Shown here: positions 62,959 through 64,000 of the stretch, piece by piece
How positions within the stretch are numbered: position 1 is the stretch's first letter
How the letters are laid out: every line of letters starts with the position of its first letter
Origin: Pseudoalteromonas lipolytica
Lineage (GTDB): Bacteria; Pseudomonadota; Gammaproteobacteria; Enterobacterales; Alteromonadaceae
Assembly: GCF_900116435.1 (NCBI RefSeq)
Contig: NZ_FPAZ01000005.1
Coordinates: forward strand, 62,001 to 126,000
Direction of reading: 5' to 3'
DNA: 64,000 nt
Position numbers and translations under genes: made by a program
The notes under the pieces: model-generated
Database searches by the model: none
What the model was told of the DNA's origin: nothing
What the model saw: the letters and a program-made list of their open reading frames with translations, nothing else

Positions 62959-63132
62959 TTAAACAACTGGCGTTGCAGGAGTTTCCTGTGCTTCCATTAA
63001 TTGCATCGCGAATAAACGACGACGCCAAATAACTTTTTTGTGGGTATTACGTAACATAATACGACGGCGAGTCGCTGTCGAATAGATAACATTCCGTTTG
63101 AACTTATGTGTGGTACGTCTTCTTTTTAACAT
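62959..63132 (-). CDS. Small, highly basic 57-residue protein
   Basis: A short gene with AAGGAG exactly 5 bases before its ATG (complement of 63138-63143). The first 40 residues are extremely basic (MLKRRRTTHKFKRNVIYSTA, TRRRIMLRNTHKK, WRRRLF), and the last 12 are acidic and Pro-rich. Its stop abuts that of tadA (62958). The composition suggests RNA, ribosome or DNA binding. It is not a ribosomal protein I recognise (not L34 or L36). mltF lies 103 bases upstream. Confidence 0.7.
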   Translation of the reverse strand: MLKRRRTTHKFKRNVIYSTATRRRIMLRNTHKKVIWRRRLFAMQLMEAQETPATPVV

Positions 63133-63235
63133 GTGTGCTCCTTAAGTGAGAGTAAAGCATGACATTGTCCATTCCATCAATACTAGAAGATAATGATCAT
63201 TTGATGACAAGTAAACAGGTTTCTCTGGCTTTAGG

Positions 63236-64000
63236 CTAGTTGTTATCTGGCTTTTGCTGTTCAGAGCTGGTTTGTTGTTGAGTGTCAGCTGGTTGAGCCG
63301 TATTTTCATCTAACTCAGGCGAAATGACGGGTTTTTCTTCGGTGCTTGGATTAGCAATCGCATCATTTTCATCCAACCAAACCAAAGCATCGTAGTAACG
63401 GCGAATATTATCAACATACTTCACGGCAACATCGCCACGCGCGTAACCGTATTTAGTTTGACGATAATAACGCTTTTTAATGAGCAGCGGTAAGCGTTTT
63501 TTTACATCAGCCCATTTATCAGGGCTCGCGCCTTCTTGTTCTGTGATAATTCTCGCATCATTTACATGCCCCCACCCGACATTGTAAGAGGCTAATGCAA
63601 ACCAAGTACGATCAGGCTGTGGGATACGTTCTGGGATCCATGAAATGAGTTGAGCTAAATATTCGGCGCCCCCTTTGATGTTTTGCTCTGGGGCCAAGCG
63701 ATTTGTTACACCCACTTGTTTCGCAGTCGCTTGTGTAAGCATCATGATACCACGCACTCCGGTGGGCGATTTTGCTTTAGGGTTCCACATCGATTCTTGG
63801 TAACTGAGGGCTGCTAACAAGCGCCAATCAATATTGCCTGCATACTGCTCAAACCACGGTTGGTATTTGGGTAAGGTTTCTTTTATGGCCTCAATATATG
63901 CCAGTGTATTCACATAATTGAACTGCCTTACATGGCCAAAATACTTTTCTTCGAGGACGTATAACTGATTATTTTGTTTTACCTCGCCGAAAAAAGGCAC
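63236..64000 (-). CDS. mltF: Membrane-bound lytic murein transglycosylase F, 3' part
   Basis: The C-terminal 254 residues of MltF, running off the right edge of the window. The lytic transglycosylase domain shows [20 protein letters not shown] with catalytic Glu in the ES motif, [33 protein letters not shown] and [19 protein letters not shown], very like E. coli MltF. It cleaves peptidoglycan glycan chains at the outer membrane. The missing part should hold a lipoprotein signal and an SBP_bac_3-like domain. A Pro/Gln/Glu-rich tail (last 45 residues) extends past the enzyme. Confidence 0.94.
   Translation of the reverse strand: MPFFGEVKQNNQLYVLEEKYFGHVRQFNYVNTLAYIEAIKETLPKYQPWFEQYAGNIDWRLLAALSYQESMWNPKAKSPTGVRGIMMLTQATAKQVGVTNRLAPEQNIKGGAEYLAQLISWIPERIPQPDRTWFALASYNVGWGHVNDARIITEQEGASPDKWADVKKRLPLLIKKRYYRQTKYGYARGDVAVKYVDNIRRYYDALVWLDENDAIANPSTEEKPVISPELDENTAQPADTQQQTSSEQQKPDNN

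Overview
The window looks like chromosomal core DNA from a marine, low-GC gammaproteobacterium of the order Alteromonadales, with Pseudoalteromonas or a close relative as the best guess. The support is the gene orders prmA-dusB-fis, purH/purD, rpsU-yqeY-dnaG-rpoD, ftsY-ftsE-ftsX-rpoH and tadA-mltF, the E. coli-like sequences of RpoD, Gsk, MutM and MltF, the large TonB-dependent receptors, a CadC-like membrane regulator and several c-di-GMP proteins. The genus is inferred from gene content only. I see no rRNA, tRNA, CRISPR array, prophage or insertion sequence.

Positions 1-9.6 kb form an envelope and nucleotide block. mutM is followed on the minus strand by a MacB-like ABC system (ATPase, permease with a His-rich periplasmic loop, DUF3299 protein) that lies behind a CDP-glycerol glycerophosphotransferase gene. 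purC comes next, then a second glycerophosphotransferase with its own glycerol-3-phosphate cytidylyltransferase, a family 25 glycosyltransferase and a sulfurtransferase. The cell probably decorates its LPS or capsule with glycerol phosphate.

Positions 9.5-31 kb are accessory and nutrient oriented: a TPR-sulfotransferase beside a TonB receptor, fructose-bisphosphatase, a large secreted zinc metalloprotease, a chemoreceptor, rsuA, zapE, and a second TonB receptor divergent from a CadC-like regulator. Three TCTATT repeats spaced exactly 11 bp apart lie between these last two. A metallophosphoesterase follows with a 52-residue membrane protein encoded just upstream, then a repeat-rich non-coding stretch of about 0.7 kb.

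Positions 31-43 kb hold a tight operon (creA, an unknown gene, a LysE-type exporter, a gamma-glutamylcyclotransferase and a serine hydrolase), a histone-deacetylase-like amidohydrolase, and two large c-di-GMP proteins. One has four CBS motifs, PAS, GGDEF and EAL; the other has a 7TMR sensor, a degenerate GGDEF and an intact EAL.

Positions 43-64 kb are housekeeping: purD, a signal-peptide-bearing methyltransferase, purH, fis, dusB, prmA, rpoD, dnaG, yqeY, rpsU, rsmD, ftsY, ftsE, ftsX, rpoH, glsB, gsk, tadA, a 57-residue basic protein and the 3' part of mltF. The most striking signal is a perfect CIRCE element (TTAGCACTC-N9-GAGTGCTAA, 58983-59009) in the rpoH leader at the predicted transcription start. 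It suggests that the heat-shock sigma factor gene is under HrcA repression.
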